From Massilia eburnea (GTDB lineage: Bacteria; Pseudomonadota; Gammaproteobacteria; Burkholderiales; Burkholderiaceae_D): a stretch of DNA of 64,000 bases. The position numbers were made by a program, and so were the translations under genes. Positions within the stretch are counted from its first letter, which is position 1. Every line of letters begins with the position of its first letter. Positions 54,443 through 63,727 of this stretch are shown piece by piece. The stretch spans positions 62,001 to 126,000 of the forward strand of contig NZ_WNKX01000001.1 in the NCBI RefSeq assembly GCF_009720745.1, in the 5' to 3' direction. Under the pieces are notes generated by a model, which was given only the letters and a program-made list of their open reading frames with translations, made no database searches and was not told where the DNA came from.

Positions 54443-55627
54443 TCAAACACCCAGTACGTATTTTTCGCTGCCCATGCGGCGAGCGGCGAAGGCTACGGCT
54501 GCTGCGGCCAGCAATAATGGCAAGGCGCACGCCAGTACATAGGGCAGGACGCCCAGTGACTGGCCGGTTGCCAATGCCTGGAACATGGTCTGGTTCGATA
54601 GCAGCGGCACCGCGTACATCCAGTTCTGCGTGTTCAGTTCGAGCGCGGGAACGATCAGCACCGGCAGCATGGGGATAAACGTCACAATCCCCGCCGTCGC
54701 CTGCGCTTCCTTGAAAGTGCGGGAATTCATCGCCATCGCCACCTGCAGCGCGCCGACCATCAGGCATAGCGGCATTGCCGCGACGATCACCAGCGCCAGC
54801 GTCGGCAAGTCAACCCTCCACGAAATGCCGATTTCTTCCAGCGGAAGGTATTTCAGCACGGCGTGCGCTACGCTCAATTCGCAAATCAGCCCAATCGCCG
54901 CCAGCGCGGCTGCGGCTAGCCATTTGCCGGCAACCAGGTCGATGGCGCGCATCGGCTGCGAAATCAGTACTTCCAGTGAGCGGCGTTCGCGTTCGCCGGC
55001 GGTGCTGTCAATCGCTGCGGCCAGGCCGAAAATGCAGACCGGGACGAAGAACATGCCGAGGAAGAAGCCGATCCGGGTGTTGGAGCGGGTCAGGCTATCT
55101 GCGGTGTCGTAGCGTTGCAGCGCAAACGGCGATAGCGTGGCCGGCGACACACCATGTGCCAGCAAACGCGCGCTGGCGATGCCGTTGCCGTAGTCGCGCA
55201 GCATGGCTTCCAGTTCGCGGCGCTGCGATTGCTTCTCCACCGCGGAGTCGAACCACAGCTCCATCGGCGCCGGGCGCAGCTCGCCGTAGTATTCGCCAAA
55301 CTTGTCCCCCAGCTTCAGCACGGCGGCCATCTTCTTCTCGCCCAGCAGCTTGCCGATGTCGGCTTCGCTCATGGCGTCCCTCTCGGTGATGTTGACGCTT
55401 TTCTGGCGCAGGTAGCCGACCAGGTTGGGCGCCTGCGCGGCGCCGATCATGACGATGTCGATGCCGGTGCGTTCGGTCTTGGTCGCTTTCTCGATCTGGT
55501 TGTGCAGCATGAAGCCGACCAGCCCTGGGTACATGAACACCATCATGAGCATGATGTTCAGGGTGCGCTTGTCGCGCAGCGCTTCCTTCAGCTCCTTGAT
55601 CATCACGACTAAAAATTGCGGCATCAT
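54443..55627 (-). CDS. ABC-2 type transporter permease (NatB-like)
   Basis: A 394-residue permease. One N-terminal membrane segment, a large extracytoplasmic region (about 50-170) and a C-terminal cluster of about five membrane helices are typical of NatB/ABC-2 exporters. The conserved AGERERRSLEVLISQPM motif is present. It overlaps the ATPase gene by 4 nt (ATGATG with TGA). Exported substrate unknown. Confidence 0.9.
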   Translation of the reverse strand: MMPQFLVVMIKELKEALRDKRTLNIMLMMVFMYPGLVGFMLHNQIEKATKTERTGIDIVMIGAAQAPNLVGYLRQKSVNITERDAMSEADIGKLLGEKKMAAVLKLGDKFGEYYGELRPAPMELWFDSAVEKQSQRRELEAMLRDYGNGIASARLLAHGVSPATLSPFALQRYDTADSLTRSNTRIGFFLGMFFVPVCIFGLAAAIDSTAGERERRSLEVLISQPMRAIDLVAGKWLAAAALAAIGLICELSVAHAVLKYLPLEEIGISWRVDLPTLALVIVAAMPLCLMVGALQVAMAMNSRTFKEAQATAGIVTFIPMLPVLIVPALELNTQNWMYAVPLLSNQTMFQALATGQSLGVLPYVLACALPLLLAAAAVAFAARRMGSEKYVLGV

Positions 55628-56358
55628 GCTGCGATCCCCTCTTCCGTGCCGACCAGGTGGACGAAGGCGTCTTCCAGGTTGGCGATTCCAGTTTGCTCGC
55701 ACAATTGCAGCGGTGTGTCCTGCGCGACCGTGCGCCCGTTGGCGATGACAATGACGTCGTCGCAAAGATTCGTTACTTCCTGCATCACGTGCGTGGCCAG
55801 GATGATGCTGCAGCCGTCTTCACGCAATTTGGTCAGGGCGCGGCGCAGCGCGCGCGTGCTCATGACGTCGAGGCCGCGCGTCGGTTCGTCCAATAGCAGG
55901 TTGCGCGGGCGGTGCAGCAGCGTGCGCGCCAGCGCGACCTTGATGCGCTGGCCTTGCGAAAAGCCCTTGCAATGGCGGTCGAGGAATTCGCCCAGGCCGA
56001 GCAGTTCGGTCACTTCCTCGATGCGGCGCTTGATGCCGGCTTTGTCCATGCGGTTGATCTGGCCGAAGTACTCAAGGTATTCGCGCGTGGTCAGGCGTTC
56101 GTACAGCCCGAACTGGTCGGTCAGCAGGCCGACGTTGCGGCGCGCGCCCATCGGGTCCTTGTCCGGATCAACGCCGTCGATGCTGACGGCGCCGCGATCG
56201 CGCTTGAGCAGGCCGACCAGGGTGCGCATCAGCGTGGTCTTGCCGGCGCCGTTGGGGCCCAGCAGCGCAGTAGCGCGGCCATCGGCGACGGTAAAGCTGA
56301 CGCCTGCCAGTGCGGGAAAATCGCCGAAGCTTTTGTATACGTCTTCTACTTGGATCAT
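55624..56358 (-). CDS. ABC transporter ATP-binding protein (NatA-like)
   Basis: A 244-residue ABC ATPase. Walker A GPNGAGKTTLMRT, Walker B LLLDEPTRGLDVMS and switch His in ILATHVMQEVTN are intact. The signature reads FSQGQRIKVALARTL, with Gln in place of Gly in the usual SGGQ. It energises the ABC-2 permease encoded directly downstream. It lies 12 nt after the S33-type hydrolase gene. Confidence 0.92.
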   Translation of the reverse strand: MIQVEDVYKSFGDFPALAGVSFTVADGRATALLGPNGAGKTTLMRTLVGLLKRDRGAVSIDGVDPDKDPMGARRNVGLLTDQFGLYERLTTREYLEYFGQINRMDKAGIKRRIEEVTELLGLGEFLDRHCKGFSQGQRIKVALARTLLHRPRNLLLDEPTRGLDVMSTRALRRALTKLREDGCSIILATHVMQEVTNLCDDVIVIANGRTVAQDTPLQLCEQTGIANLEDAFVHLVGTEEGIAA

Positions 56359-56370
56359 GGTTCGGTCCTT

Positions 56371-57804
56371 TCAGGGATTGGCGCCGGCGTGGCCAAGCTG
56401 GAACGGGATGGGTGCGATGTCGCGCAGGCAGGACTGGTCGAGCGGCTGTTCCGGCTTATCCAGGAATTCGCGCATCAGGCGCGGCATGCAACCCAGGCGC
56501 GACACACCATGGCCCGCATTGGCGACCATCACCAGCTGCGCCTTGCTCATGGACCTGGCGGCGCTTTGCGCGCGGCGCGGCGGCGTGACCGGGTCCTGCT
56601 CGCCGGATAGCAGCAGCGTTGGGATGGCAATCGGTGTCGCGGCCGGCGCCGGCGCGGCCGGCACTTTCAACAGCGGACAGATGGCGCCGAGGCGGCTGGC
56701 GTGGCCGCGCAGAAAGGAGCCTTTTTCGTCGGCGGCGCGTGCTACGTCGCTCAGGCGCGGCATGTCTTCGGCACAGACCACCGCCAGGTAGAGCGGCATA
56801 GAGAGCGAGCTCTCTGGCGTGAAATCGCTGGCGATATAGGCGCGCGCCAAAAATGGGCCCCAGTTGCCTTCGTAGGCGTTATGGATGATGTATGGCAGGC
56901 GGTTGCTTTCCTGCGGCGCATACAGGCCGGAATGAATCACCGAAACGAAACGCAGGTTGGTCAGCGGCAGCTGCATGCGCTTCATGGTGCGTGGATGGGT
57001 GAAGTCCAGCTTCACGGAGCCGGCATCGACGCGCGCGAGCAAGGTGTCGAACTCTTTCGGCAGTTGCGGATACGCCTGTGCGCAGGCCTTGTCGCTGGCA
57101 CAGCGCTTGAAGACGCCTTCCAGCGCCAGCTGCGCGTCTTGCGCGCCGGCCGGGATCACCTGGTCCGGTGCGGCGACGCCGTCCAGGATCAGGGTACGTA
57201 CGCTGCCGGGATAGCTGCGGGCATATTGCTGTCCAAGGCGCGTGCCATAAGAGCCGCCAAAGATGTTCACCTTGCCGTAGCCCAGGGCCAGCCGCACTTG
57301 TTCGATATCGGCTGCAGCGTTCACAGTGGTGAAGGCGCCCAGCGGCTGCTTGATGGCGCGCATGCACTTGTCCACCGCTTCATTCAAGGCGCTCTCGGTA
57401 TTGGCCTCGTCAATCTGATCGCCGTCGCAGCGCAGCTTGCCCGACAGGCCGGTACCGCGCTGGTCGATGAAGACGATGTCGCGCGTGGCGCGCATGCGCC
57501 TGAAGGCCGAGTCGAGCAGCACCACCACGTCGGAACCCGCTTCGCCTGGCCCGCCGGCCAGCACGAATACCGGGTCGTTATTGGGAATCGGGCGGAAGGC
57601 CGGGGCCACAGCGACGTGCAGGGTAAGCTGGCCTGCCTCCTTGTGCAGCGGGTCGAGCGGCACGCTGACCTGGTGGCAGCGCAAGGCTTCCTCGCTGCCC
57701 TTCAAATGACAGGCGTGCCCCTGCTGCACTGCCGCCTTGGCGTCGAGCGCCAACAGCGTTGCCAGCGTCAGGACGAGCGCCGCCCATGAAATACGCAATT
57801 TCAT
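56371..57804 (-). CDS. Secreted alpha/beta-hydrolase peptidase (tripeptidyl-aminopeptidase-like, S33)
   Basis: A 477-residue protein with a signal peptide to about residue 24 (LLALDAKAAVQQ). The oxyanion motif is LAGGPGEAGSD, the nucleophile Ser is in NIFGGSYGTRLGQ, the Asp is in LSGEQDPVTPP and the His in NAGHGVSRLG. A C-terminal TAP-like domain closes the active site. It likely removes N-terminal residues from peptides in the periplasm or medium. Followed by the ABC exporter on the same strand. Confidence 0.9.
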   Translation of the reverse strand: MKLRISWAALVLTLATLLALDAKAAVQQGHACHLKGSEEALRCHQVSVPLDPLHKEAGQLTLHVAVAPAFRPIPNNDPVFVLAGGPGEAGSDVVVLLDSAFRRMRATRDIVFIDQRGTGLSGKLRCDGDQIDEANTESALNEAVDKCMRAIKQPLGAFTTVNAAADIEQVRLALGYGKVNIFGGSYGTRLGQQYARSYPGSVRTLILDGVAAPDQVIPAGAQDAQLALEGVFKRCASDKACAQAYPQLPKEFDTLLARVDAGSVKLDFTHPRTMKRMQLPLTNLRFVSVIHSGLYAPQESNRLPYIIHNAYEGNWGPFLARAYIASDFTPESSLSMPLYLAVVCAEDMPRLSDVARAADEKGSFLRGHASRLGAICPLLKVPAAPAPAATPIAIPTLLLSGEQDPVTPPRRAQSAARSMSKAQLVMVANAGHGVSRLGCMPRLMREFLDKPEQPLDQSCLRDIAPIPFQLGHAGANP

Positions 57805-57830
57805 TAGAAAACTCCCTGGTTTGAAAAGGT

Positions 57831-58352
57831 CTAAGACTGCTGCCGCAAACTTCGCAGGCGTTTGACAAGCCGCACAATGCAGTAGATGGAAACTCCGTAC
57901 GCTGCCAGAAGCATGGCGACCATCGCAGGCGCCGTACTCCAGCTGTCGTGGATGCGCATTGCGGTATGAGGCAGCTGCAGGACGATCGGCAGCGCAAACA
58001 GCCAGATCAGCGACTTGTACTTGCGGCTCTTTGATTCAACGTCCGTGAAGATTTCCGCCGCGCGCCCGGTACCGGCCGGCGCGCGCCAGTATTGCCAGCC
58101 CAGGAGTTCGTCGACGCGTTCCCAGCCCGCATCCTGGAACAGCTGCAAGTAATCCTGGCCGATGCGACACAACTGGAAATCGACGCGGTAAGTCACGTCG
58201 GCCGGCTCGCCGCGCTCGAAAATGAACAAGGTGCGCAGGCAGCGAATGCGCTTCAAATGCAATCCTTCGCGCGCCATGGATTCGAGCCAGCGCTCGATCG
58301 CATGGTCTGCGTCGTCCCAGAACCACCTGATTTTCCTGACTACTTGGGTCAT
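57831..58352 (-). CDS. DUF2812 membrane protein
   Basis: A 173-residue protein. The N-terminal DUF2812 domain (about 1-100; VRKIRWFWDDADHAIERWLE, FQLCRIGQDYLQLFQDAGWE, WQYWRAP) is followed by two C-terminal membrane helices (about 112-135 and 140-160). DUF2812 genes usually sit beside PadR-type repressor genes; none is in the window, although a repressor-like operator overlaps its start. GGTGG is 7 nt upstream of the ATG. Function unknown. Confidence 0.85.
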   Translation of the reverse strand: MTQVVRKIRWFWDDADHAIERWLESMAREGLHLKRIRCLRTLFIFERGEPADVTYRVDFQLCRIGQDYLQLFQDAGWERVDELLGWQYWRAPAGTGRAAEIFTDVESKSRKYKSLIWLFALPIVLQLPHTAMRIHDSWSTAPAMVAMLLAAYGVSIYCIVRLVKRLRSLRQQS

Positions 58353-58410
58353 ATATCGGCCACCGCTATATCGATAGCCGATATATTATCATTTAAGTAA
58401 ACGGTGTCAA
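58351..58410 (-). promoter_or_regulatory. DUF2812 promoter with a PadR-like operator dyad
   Basis: -35 TTGACA (58405-58410), 16-nt spacer, -10 TAATAT (58383-58388) on the minus strand. The inverted repeat ATATATCGGC (58351-58360) / GCCGATATAT (58377-58386) spans from the -10 to the start codon, with an inner CTAT/ATAG pair. The match to PadR-type TATATCG sites is inference. Confidence 0.6.
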
Positions 58411-60239
58411 TGCCGTTTTTGCTTCGCGATCCAATCATCCACCACCTGGTCGAGGACGGTCATCGGCAAGGCGCCGTGGCTCAAGACCTCGTTGTGGAAT
58501 TGTTTGAGGTCGAAGCGGTCGCCCAGTTCGCTGCGCGCTTTTTCACGCATGCCCAGGATGGACAGCATGCCGACCTGGTAGGCCAGCGCCTGCCCCGGCT
58601 CGACGATGTAGCGTTCGACTTCTGCCTCGACCTCGTGCTCGCCCATGCCGGTGTTTTCCACCATATAGTCGATGGCTTCCTCGCGCGACCAGCGCTTGTA
58701 ATGGATGCCGGTATCGACCACCAGCCGCACGGCGCGCATCATCTCGTCGCGCAGGCGGCCCAGCTGGTCCAGCGGATCGGGTTCCAGGCCCATTTCCGAA
58801 GCAAGGCGTTCCGCATACACGGCCCAGCCTTCCTGATAGGCAGTGAAGGAAATCACGCGGCGGAAGAATGGCACACCCTTCAGGTCCTGCGCGATTGATA
58901 CCTGCAGGTGATGGCCTGGCACGACCTCGTGGTAGACGGTGCTGCGCATGCCGAACCTGGGGATCTCGTTGACCGAACGCAGGTTGGCAAAGAACACCGC
59001 GGGCCGGGTGCCGTCCAGGGCGCCGGGCAAGTAGTAAGCGCTCGGCGCGCTGCCAGCCGATTCGGCCGGCGCCGCGCGCACTTCAATCGCAGCCTTGGGG
59101 TGGTCGCTGAAGGCCGTATCAAGCTTGCTCTCGGCCTCTTTCATGATCGCCTGGTATTGCGCCAGCAATTGCTTGCGGCCCTCCGCCGTGTCGGGGAAAT
59201 GATTCTTCGGGTCGCGCAGCAATTGCGCCATGCGCTCGCCGACGCTGCCCTGCTCCAGCCCCAGTTGGCGCAGCAGCTTGTCCATGCTGCGGGTGATGCG
59301 CTCGACTTCCGCCAGCCCCAGTTCATGCACGCGCTGCGGCGTCAAGTTGGTCGTCGTGTGATAACGCACGCACCATGCGTAGTACTCGTCGCCATTGGGC
59401 AGCGACCAGGCGCCGTCGTTCGAATGGACGCGCCCCTGCAAGGCGGCGAAATGACGCATTACTTCAGCATATGCAGGGTAGACGCTGCCCTGGATCGCAT
59501 CGGCAACTCCTTGCAGCAACTCAGCGCGCACCTTTTCATTCATATCGGCCAAGGGGATCGCATCAAGCTTGGCCTTGAAGCTGGCGTACAGCATGTTCTC
59601 GCGTGCCGGCCGGCCGGCAAAATTCTGCATCTGCTGCAGGACCTTTTCGACCAGGAATTGCGGCGGCAAGATGCCGGCCTTCTCCTGGGCGCGCAGACGT
59701 TCCAGCACCTGCTCGAATTTAAGCGGGAACTTCTGCAGGCGGGAGATATAGTCCTCCGCCTCGGCGCGCGTAGAGACGCGGTGCACCTCGGCCATGAAGT
59801 CCGGCAGCGCGCTTTGCATGCCGTACAACTGGTTGATCGGGAATTCGTTCAGCTGGAAGCGCTCGCCTTCGATCTGGTTGCTGAGGTAATAGTGCAGCGT
59901 GTCGTACGATAGCTGCGCTTCCCGTCCCAGCTCATTGCGGTCGTAGCGATCAAGCATGACCAGGTTGTCGCGCATGTCCTGGTAGATCTCGCGCTTGTGT
60001 TCTGGCGACTCGTCGTCCAAGCGGGAATTCTGGAAATCGAGCCAGGCCGGCAGCACGTGCAGCCGTGACATCATCTCCGGGCTTTTCAGCGCAGCGGAGG
60101 CGAAGGCACGCATATAAAACCATTCCAGCTTCAGTGGTTTGGAATACCACGTTTGCGTCAGCAGCACTGCGCCAGCGCACAGGCTTGCCGTGATGCCGGT
60201 CAGTCCCCAGACCGCAATTTTCTTCGCATTGATCTCCAT
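58407..60239 (-). CDS. DUF885 family membrane-anchored metallopeptidase-like protein
   Basis: A 610-residue protein. An N-terminal membrane segment (about 8-28) anchors a DUF885 domain. The zinc motif HEVVPGHH (HExxxGH type) and the following QEGWAVYAERLA motif place it in this gluzincin-like family. Exported to the periplasmic side by the anchor. A peptidase role is likely from the motif but not shown. It is divergent from the S9 peptidase gene. Confidence 0.9.
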   Translation of the reverse strand: MEINAKKIAVWGLTGITASLCAGAVLLTQTWYSKPLKLEWFYMRAFASAALKSPEMMSRLHVLPAWLDFQNSRLDDESPEHKREIYQDMRDNLVMLDRYDRNELGREAQLSYDTLHYYLSNQIEGERFQLNEFPINQLYGMQSALPDFMAEVHRVSTRAEAEDYISRLQKFPLKFEQVLERLRAQEKAGILPPQFLVEKVLQQMQNFAGRPARENMLYASFKAKLDAIPLADMNEKVRAELLQGVADAIQGSVYPAYAEVMRHFAALQGRVHSNDGAWSLPNGDEYYAWCVRYHTTTNLTPQRVHELGLAEVERITRSMDKLLRQLGLEQGSVGERMAQLLRDPKNHFPDTAEGRKQLLAQYQAIMKEAESKLDTAFSDHPKAAIEVRAAPAESAGSAPSAYYLPGALDGTRPAVFFANLRSVNEIPRFGMRSTVYHEVVPGHHLQVSIAQDLKGVPFFRRVISFTAYQEGWAVYAERLASEMGLEPDPLDQLGRLRDEMMRAVRLVVDTGIHYKRWSREEAIDYMVENTGMGEHEVEAEVERYIVEPGQALAYQVGMLSILGMREKARSELGDRFDLKQFHNEVLSHGALPMTVLDQVVDDWIAKQKRH

Positions 60240-60315
60240 GCGCGGAATATTACAGTATCATGCCCGCTTGGCCAGCCACCAGCTGGCAGATTTGATAACA
60301 GACCGGAGATCCCGA

Positions 60316-62379
60316 ATGACCTTACGCCTGCTGGTAATGGGCGCCGCCATCGCTGCGGCAACCAGTGCCGTTGCCGCCCCGCGCGGCCTGACCATCGAAG
60401 ACCTGGCAAGCATGGACCGTGTTGGCAGCCCAGTGCTGTCGCCGGATGCAAGCCGCGTGGTGTACACCGTCCGCGCCACCAATATGGAAAAGAACCGCGG
60501 CGTTACGCAGCTGTGGATGATCGACCTGAAGGCCGCCAAGCCTGCGCCGGTCCAGTTGACTCAGAACGACGCCAGCAGCAGCCAGCCGCAATGGTCGCCA
60601 TCGGGCGACGCCCTGTACTTCGTGAGCGGCCGTTCCGGCTCCGCCCAGGTATGGCGCCTGCCGATGAACGCCGGCGGCGAAGCCGTGCGCGTCACCGACT
60701 ACCCGCTGGGCGTGGAAAGCTACCGCCTGTCGCCGAAAGGTGACCGCCTGGCGATGTCCTTTGAAGTCTACCGCGACTGCGCCGACCTGGCCTGCAGCAA
60801 GAAGCGCCTGGACGACAAGGCCAAGAACAAGGCCACCGGCATGATCTACGACGAGATGTTCGTGCGCCACTGGGATACCTGGGCCGACGGCCGCCGCAAC
60901 GTGCTGTACTCGGCGCCGATCGACGCATCCGGCAAGGCCGGTGCTGCGGTGAGCCTGAGCGGCTCGCTGGACGGCGACGTGCACTCCAAGCCATTTGGCG
61001 ACAACGCCGACTACCAGTTCTCGCCGGATGGCCAGAAGGTCGTCTTCTCCGCCCGCGTGGCAGGCAAGGCCGAATCCTGGTCCACCAACTTCGACCTGTA
61101 CGAAGTGCCGGCAACCGGCGGCGGCGCCCCGCGCAACCTGACCGCGGAAAACCCGGCATGGGACGCCAAGCCTTCCTTCTCCCCGGACGGCAAGACCCTG
61201 GCCTACCTGATGATGAAGCGCCCAGGCTTTGAAGCCGACCGCTTCCACATGGTGTTGATGGATGTCGCCACCGGCAAGAAACGCGTGCTGGCCCAGGACT
61301 GGGACCGCTCCATCGCCGACTACAAATGGCGCACCGACGGCAAGGCCCTGCTGGCCAATGCCGACGACGTGGGCAACCACCGCATCTTCTCGCTGGATGT
61401 CGCATCCGGCAAGGTGACCGCGCTGACCGGCAAAGGCTACGCCGGCGAATTCGACGTACAGAAAGACACCGTGATTTCGGCCCAGGCATCGCTCGGCGGC
61501 GGCGCACAGCTGGTCAAGTTCAAGACCGAAGGCGCCGAGCAGAAAGGTACGCAGCTGACCTGGGCCAACGCGGACCGCCTGAAAGACGTGAAACTGGCGG
61601 ACTACGAACAGTTCTCCTTCAAGGGCGCAAACGGCGACACCGTACATGGCTATGTGATGAAGCCATGGAACTACGAGCCAGGCAAGAAGTATCCGGTCGC
61701 CTTCCTGGTGCACGGCGGCCCACAGGGCAGCTTCGGCAACAGCTGGAGCTACCGCTGGAATCCGCAGATTTACGCGGGCGCCGGCTATGCTTCCGTGTTC
61801 ATCGACTTCCACGGCTCGACCGGCTACGGCCAGGCTTTCACCGACGCCATCAGCGGCGACTGGGGCGGCAAGCCGCTGGAAGACCTGCAGAAAGGCCTGG
61901 CGGCAGCCGTGGCCAAGTACGATTTCCTGGACGGCCAGAACGCCTGCGCCCTGGGCGCATCGTACGGCGGCTACATGATGAACTGGATTGAAGGCAACTG
62001 GAGCGACGGCTTCAAGTGCATCGTCAACCACGACGGCGTGTTCGACCAGCGCGGCATGGCCTATGCCACTGAAGAACTGTGGTTCACCGAATGGGAAAAC
62101 GGCGGTACCTACTACGCCAACCCGAACGGCTACGAAAAGTTCAATCCCGTGAACTTCGTCACCAAGTGGAAGACCCCGATGCTGGTAGTACAGGGCGACC
62201 TGGATTTCCGCATCCCGACCGCACAAGGCCTGGGCACTTTCGCCGCGCTGCAGCGCCAGGGCATCGAATCCAAGCTGCTGGTGTTCCCGGATGAAAACCA
62301 CTGGGTCCTGAAGCCCGCCAACTCGATCCTGTGGCACCACACCGTGATCGGCTGGCTGGATTCCCACCTGAAGAAGTAA
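60316..62379 (+). CDS. S9 family prolyl oligopeptidase-type peptidase, exported
   Basis: A 687-residue protein with a signal peptide to about residue 21 (TSAVAAPRGL). An N-terminal beta-propeller (about 30-420, with SPDG and SPDA repeats) is followed by an alpha/beta-hydrolase domain. The catalytic Ser549 is in GASYGGYMMN; the Asp is in VVQGDLDFRIPT and the His in PDENHWVLKP. It resembles dipeptidyl or acylaminoacyl peptidases. GGAG lies 7 nt before the ATG at 60316. A family II palindromic element follows. Confidence 0.95.
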   Translation: MTLRLLVMGAAIAAATSAVAAPRGLTIEDLASMDRVGSPVLSPDASRVVYTVRATNMEKNRGVTQLWMIDLKAAKPAPVQLTQNDASSSQPQWSPSGDALYFVSGRSGSAQVWRLPMNAGGEAVRVTDYPLGVESYRLSPKGDRLAMSFEVYRDCADLACSKKRLDDKAKNKATGMIYDEMFVRHWDTWADGRRNVLYSAPIDASGKAGAAVSLSGSLDGDVHSKPFGDNADYQFSPDGQKVVFSARVAGKAESWSTNFDLYEVPATGGGAPRNLTAENPAWDAKPSFSPDGKTLAYLMMKRPGFEADRFHMVLMDVATGKKRVLAQDWDRSIADYKWRTDGKALLANADDVGNHRIFSLDVASGKVTALTGKGYAGEFDVQKDTVISAQASLGGGAQLVKFKTEGAEQKGTQLTWANADRLKDVKLADYEQFSFKGANGDTVHGYVMKPWNYEPGKKYPVAFLVHGGPQGSFGNSWSYRWNPQIYAGAGYASVFIDFHGSTGYGQAFTDAISGDWGGKPLEDLQKGLAAAVAKYDFLDGQNACALGASYGGYMMNWIEGNWSDGFKCIVNHDGVFDQRGMAYATEELWFTEWENGGTYYANPNGYEKFNPVNFVTKWKTPMLVVQGDLDFRIPTAQGLGTFAALQRQGIESKLLVFPDENHWVLKPANSILWHHTVIGWLDSHLKK

Positions 62380-62394
62380 TCAAAAAAAGGCCGT

Positions 62395-62476
62395 GAAAAA
62401 GGGGACGCCGAAAAAGGGGACGTACCCCTTTTTCTTGAAAAAGGGGTACGTCCCCTTTTTCGGCATCCCCTTTTTC
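62395..62476. repeat. Palindromic intergenic element, family II, copy 2
   Basis: Two 40-nt arms (62395-62434 and 62437-62476) with one mismatch and a TT loop. Each arm is built from two GAAAAAGGGG blocks, including AAAAAGGGGACGTACCCC. It lies between convergent S9-peptidase and senA genes. A further partial TTTTC stretch follows up to the senA stop. Confidence 0.88.
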
Positions 62477-62489
62477 CGCTGCCCTTTTT

Positions 62490-63692
62490 CTATTCGAATG
62501 CGCAGGTGCGGAAGCCGTTGAAGATGTCGTCGCGCTCGGGCAGGTAGAAATTGCGGAACTTGGCCGAGCCAAGCCGCGATGGCGTGGCGAACGATGCCCC
62601 GCGCAGCACCTGGTGGGTGCTGAACCACGGCGCGGAATATTCGCGGTAACGGTCCGCCACAAAGCCCGGATAAGGGTCGAACGGCGACGCTGTCCACTCC
62701 CACAACTGCCCCCAGCGGAAGGCCGGGTGGCCGTGCAGCGCCGCGTATTCCCATTCCATCTCGGTCGGCAGGCGGCGGTTGGCCCAGGCGCAGTAGGCTT
62801 GCGCCTCGTACAGCGAAACGTGGCGCACCGGCTCGTGCGCCGACAAAGTAGTGAGCCTGCCGAAGCGCATGGTGCGCCATTGGCCGTTGTCGCGCCGCCA
62901 GTAGCGCGGCGCCGAGCGCTCCTGCCGCAGCAGCCATTCGGCGCCGGTATTGCTCCAGAATTCGCGCTTTTCGTAGCCGCCGTCTTCCACGAAGTCCGCG
63001 TACTGCGCGTTGGTGACCAGGGTGGCGTCCATGCGGAACGGCGCCACGTGGCAAGGATGCGCGAACTTCTCGTTATCGAAAATAAAGCCGCCTGCATCGG
63101 CAGCGCTGCCCAACTGCAGCGTGCCGCCTGGGAAGGCGATGTCGCCAGGCGCGCCGGATGCGCGTTCGTCGTGCGTCAAATGGGCGGGCGCTTGCAGGCC
63201 TAGCGTCTGCAGCGTGTACAGGAAGGCCTCGCCATGCATGTCTTCGTGGGCCAGCGCCAGCCGGTAGGGATACAGCGCTTCGTCGGTATTCGGTTCGCGC
63301 GACAATTTGTCCAGGACGCGGTCCAGCACTTCGTGGCAGTAGGTCTTCAGGCCGCCCGTGCTGGGCAAGTCCAGAGTCCAGCGGCTGCGGTGCGGCACCA
63401 TGTTCGAATCAAACCAATCGTCACCCTTGCGCAGCAGCGATGTGTAGAGCGCGTCGGCCGGGTGGCTGGAAATCGCTTCGCGCAGGATGAACCATTCGGC
63501 GAACCAGGCGGTATGTCCCAGTTCCCACAGTGGCGGATTGACGATGCGCATTTGCGGCACGCGCGACGAGACGTCCATTCCTGCGGCGGCAAAACAGTCG
63601 AATAGGCTCAGCGTATAATTGCGCGCAGCCTGCAAGGCGTCGGCAAGTTGCTGGGTTCGGGCGGTCCGGAACGAGGCATGGATGGCGTTCAT
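62490..63692 (-). CDS. senA: Selenoneine synthase SenA (EgtB-like)
   Basis: A 400-residue protein. The N-terminal DinB-like domain carries a three-His iron site: one His in WELGHTAWF and two in LAHEDMHGEAF (His-x3-His). The C-terminal FGE-sulfatase/EgtB domain is about 185-400 (RLPTEMEWEYAALHG, QLWEWTASPF, LRGASFATPSRL). EgtB and SenA share this architecture. SenA joins hercynine and selenosugar in selenoneine synthesis. SenA is preferred over EgtB because senB lies divergently 34 nt away. ATG 63690-63692; the upstream extension overlaps senB. Confidence 0.87.
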   Translation of the reverse strand: MNAIHASFRTARTQQLADALQAARNYTLSLFDCFAAAGMDVSSRVPQMRIVNPPLWELGHTAWFAEWFILREAISSHPADALYTSLLRKGDDWFDSNMVPHRSRWTLDLPSTGGLKTYCHEVLDRVLDKLSREPNTDEALYPYRLALAHEDMHGEAFLYTLQTLGLQAPAHLTHDERASGAPGDIAFPGGTLQLGSAADAGGFIFDNEKFAHPCHVAPFRMDATLVTNAQYADFVEDGGYEKREFWSNTGAEWLLRQERSAPRYWRRDNGQWRTMRFGRLTTLSAHEPVRHVSLYEAQAYCAWANRRLPTEMEWEYAALHGHPAFRWGQLWEWTASPFDPYPGFVADRYREYSAPWFSTHQVLRGASFATPSRLGSAKFRNFYLPERDDIFNGFRTCAFE

Positions 63693-63698
63693 GGGTCG

Positions 63699-63727
63699 AT
63701 TGTAGCGACATTTGAGCAACACACCAA
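63699..63727 (-). promoter_or_regulatory. senA promoter, possibly leaderless
   Basis: -35 TTGGTG (63722-63727), 17-nt spacer, -10 TACAAT (63699-63704) on the minus strand, then 6 nt to the senA ATG. The -35 overlaps the senB start codon, so the two genes compete for the same 34-nt gap. Confidence 0.55.

Noticed and set aside
60322-62367. A 681-codon minus-strand open frame opposite the S9 peptidase
   Set aside because: Shadow frame of a gene with intact catalytic motifs; no start signals and no recognisable protein features.
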